Assembly: GCA_045638565.1 (NCBI GenBank)
Contig: JAZUBN010000043.1
Span: 1 to 5,347 of the forward strand
Reading direction: 5' to 3'
DNA: 5,347 bases
Origin: SIG471 sp045638565
GTDB lineage: Bacteria; Bacillota; Clostridia; Oscillospirales; Butyricicoccaceae
Within the stretch, counting starts at the first letter, position 1; every line of letters begins with the position of its first letter. The notes under the pieces are model-generated. The model saw only the letters and a program-made list of their open reading frames with translations. It searched no databases and had not been told where the DNA came from. Below, in pieces: positions 5,167 through 5,347 of this stretch. Both the position numbers and the translations under genes were made by a program.

Positions 5167-5299
5167 CCTTCCCCTTGAGGGGAAGGGGGACCGCTTGCGG
5201 TGGATGAGGTGTAGCCGCGTGGCGGCGTTTATTTAATATGACTTCGTCACCACCTCATCAGCCTCGATACTCTCGGCAGCTTCCCCTCAAGGGGAAGCC
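5167..5299. repeat. Composite inverted repeat element (MITE-like)
   Basis: Two related repeat units face each other. The left one reads CCTTCCCC-TTGA-GGGGAAGG (5167-5186), ACCGC-TT-GCGGT (5190-5201), then GATGAGGTG (5203-5211). The right one, on the minus strand, begins with GCTTCCCC-TTGA-GGGGAAGC (5298-5279) and ends GATGAGGTG (5259-5251). Between them lie GCCGC-GTG-GCGGC (5214-5226), an AT-rich piece and TGAC-TTC-GTCA (5239-5249). There is no open reading frame. The layout is like a non-autonomous element with terminal inverted repeats, or two repeats inserted head to head. No clear target-site duplication is seen. Confidence 0.68.
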
Positions 5300-5347
5300 A
5301 TGCAGATAATCAACCCATTTATGGGTAGCAAGTAATCCTACGCATGG

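Larger units (their letters stand above)
4934..5347. other. Gene-free right-hand region
   Basis: These 414 bases hold the citC-like promoter, a bidirectional terminator (5022-5047), a strong isolated hairpin (5064-5086), an AT-rich stretch with a small GATATT/AATATC inverted repeat (5142-5155), and a composite inverted repeat element (5167-5299). The last 45 bases contain ACCCAT/ATGGGT (5313-5326) enclosed by CCATGC (5298-5303) and GCATGG at the window edge (5342-5347). I found no credible coding frame on either strand. Confidence 0.7.

Noticed and set aside
5300..5335. An 11-codon frame starting with ATG near the right edge
   Set aside because: It is too short, without a ribosome binding site, and overlaps an inverted repeat.

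Overview
The window looks like a piece of a chromosome from a gut-type Clostridia (Firmicutes), most likely in or near the Oscillospiraceae/Ruminococcaceae. The reasons are strong AGGAGG-type ribosome binding sites, a TTG start, short rho-independent terminators with GCCAC-type stems, and hairpin-rich intergenic repeats of the CTCCCTT/CTTCCCC...GGAGGGATT or GATGAGG type, which I associate with that group. The taxonomic call is an inference from style, not a database match.

Layout: positions 1-116 hold a dispersed hairpin repeat and the leader of a plus-strand MATE-family multidrug/cation antiporter (117-1475). A second, clearly divergent MATE antiporter lies convergent on the minus strand (1519-2841, starting at a TTG codon). 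The two share one bidirectional terminator (1492-1515). A 370-base gene-free stretch (2842-3211) is a mosaic of three kinds of small repeats and contains a 14-bp perfect dyad upstream of the second MATE gene. Next comes a two-gene minus-strand operon, driven by an extended -10 promoter at about 4968-4976: a citrate lyase ligase family protein (CitC type, 3890-4933), followed 24 bases later by a HAD-superfamily phosphatase of the Gph/PpaX type (3212-3865). From 4934 to the right edge there is no gene. That stretch holds the promoter, a second terminator whose stem closely resembles the first, a strong stand-alone hairpin, and a composite inverted repeat element of about 133 bp.

How the genes may work together: the two MATE proteins are membrane exporters with no visible functional link to the operon. 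In the operon, CitC-type ligation uses ATP and releases AMP and pyrophosphate. The co-transcribed HAD enzyme belongs to a group that includes the pyrophosphatase PpaX and phosphoglycolate phosphatase, so removal of pyrophosphate is a possible but unproven link. No citrate lyase subunit gene is visible, so citC stands alone here.

I see no phage genes, complete insertion sequence, CRISPR array, tRNA or rRNA, and no convincing new multi-gene system. The most unusual element is a small array just after the HAD stop codon (3135-3207): four different perfect micro-palindromes separated by an almost constant 5-base ATTCR spacer.
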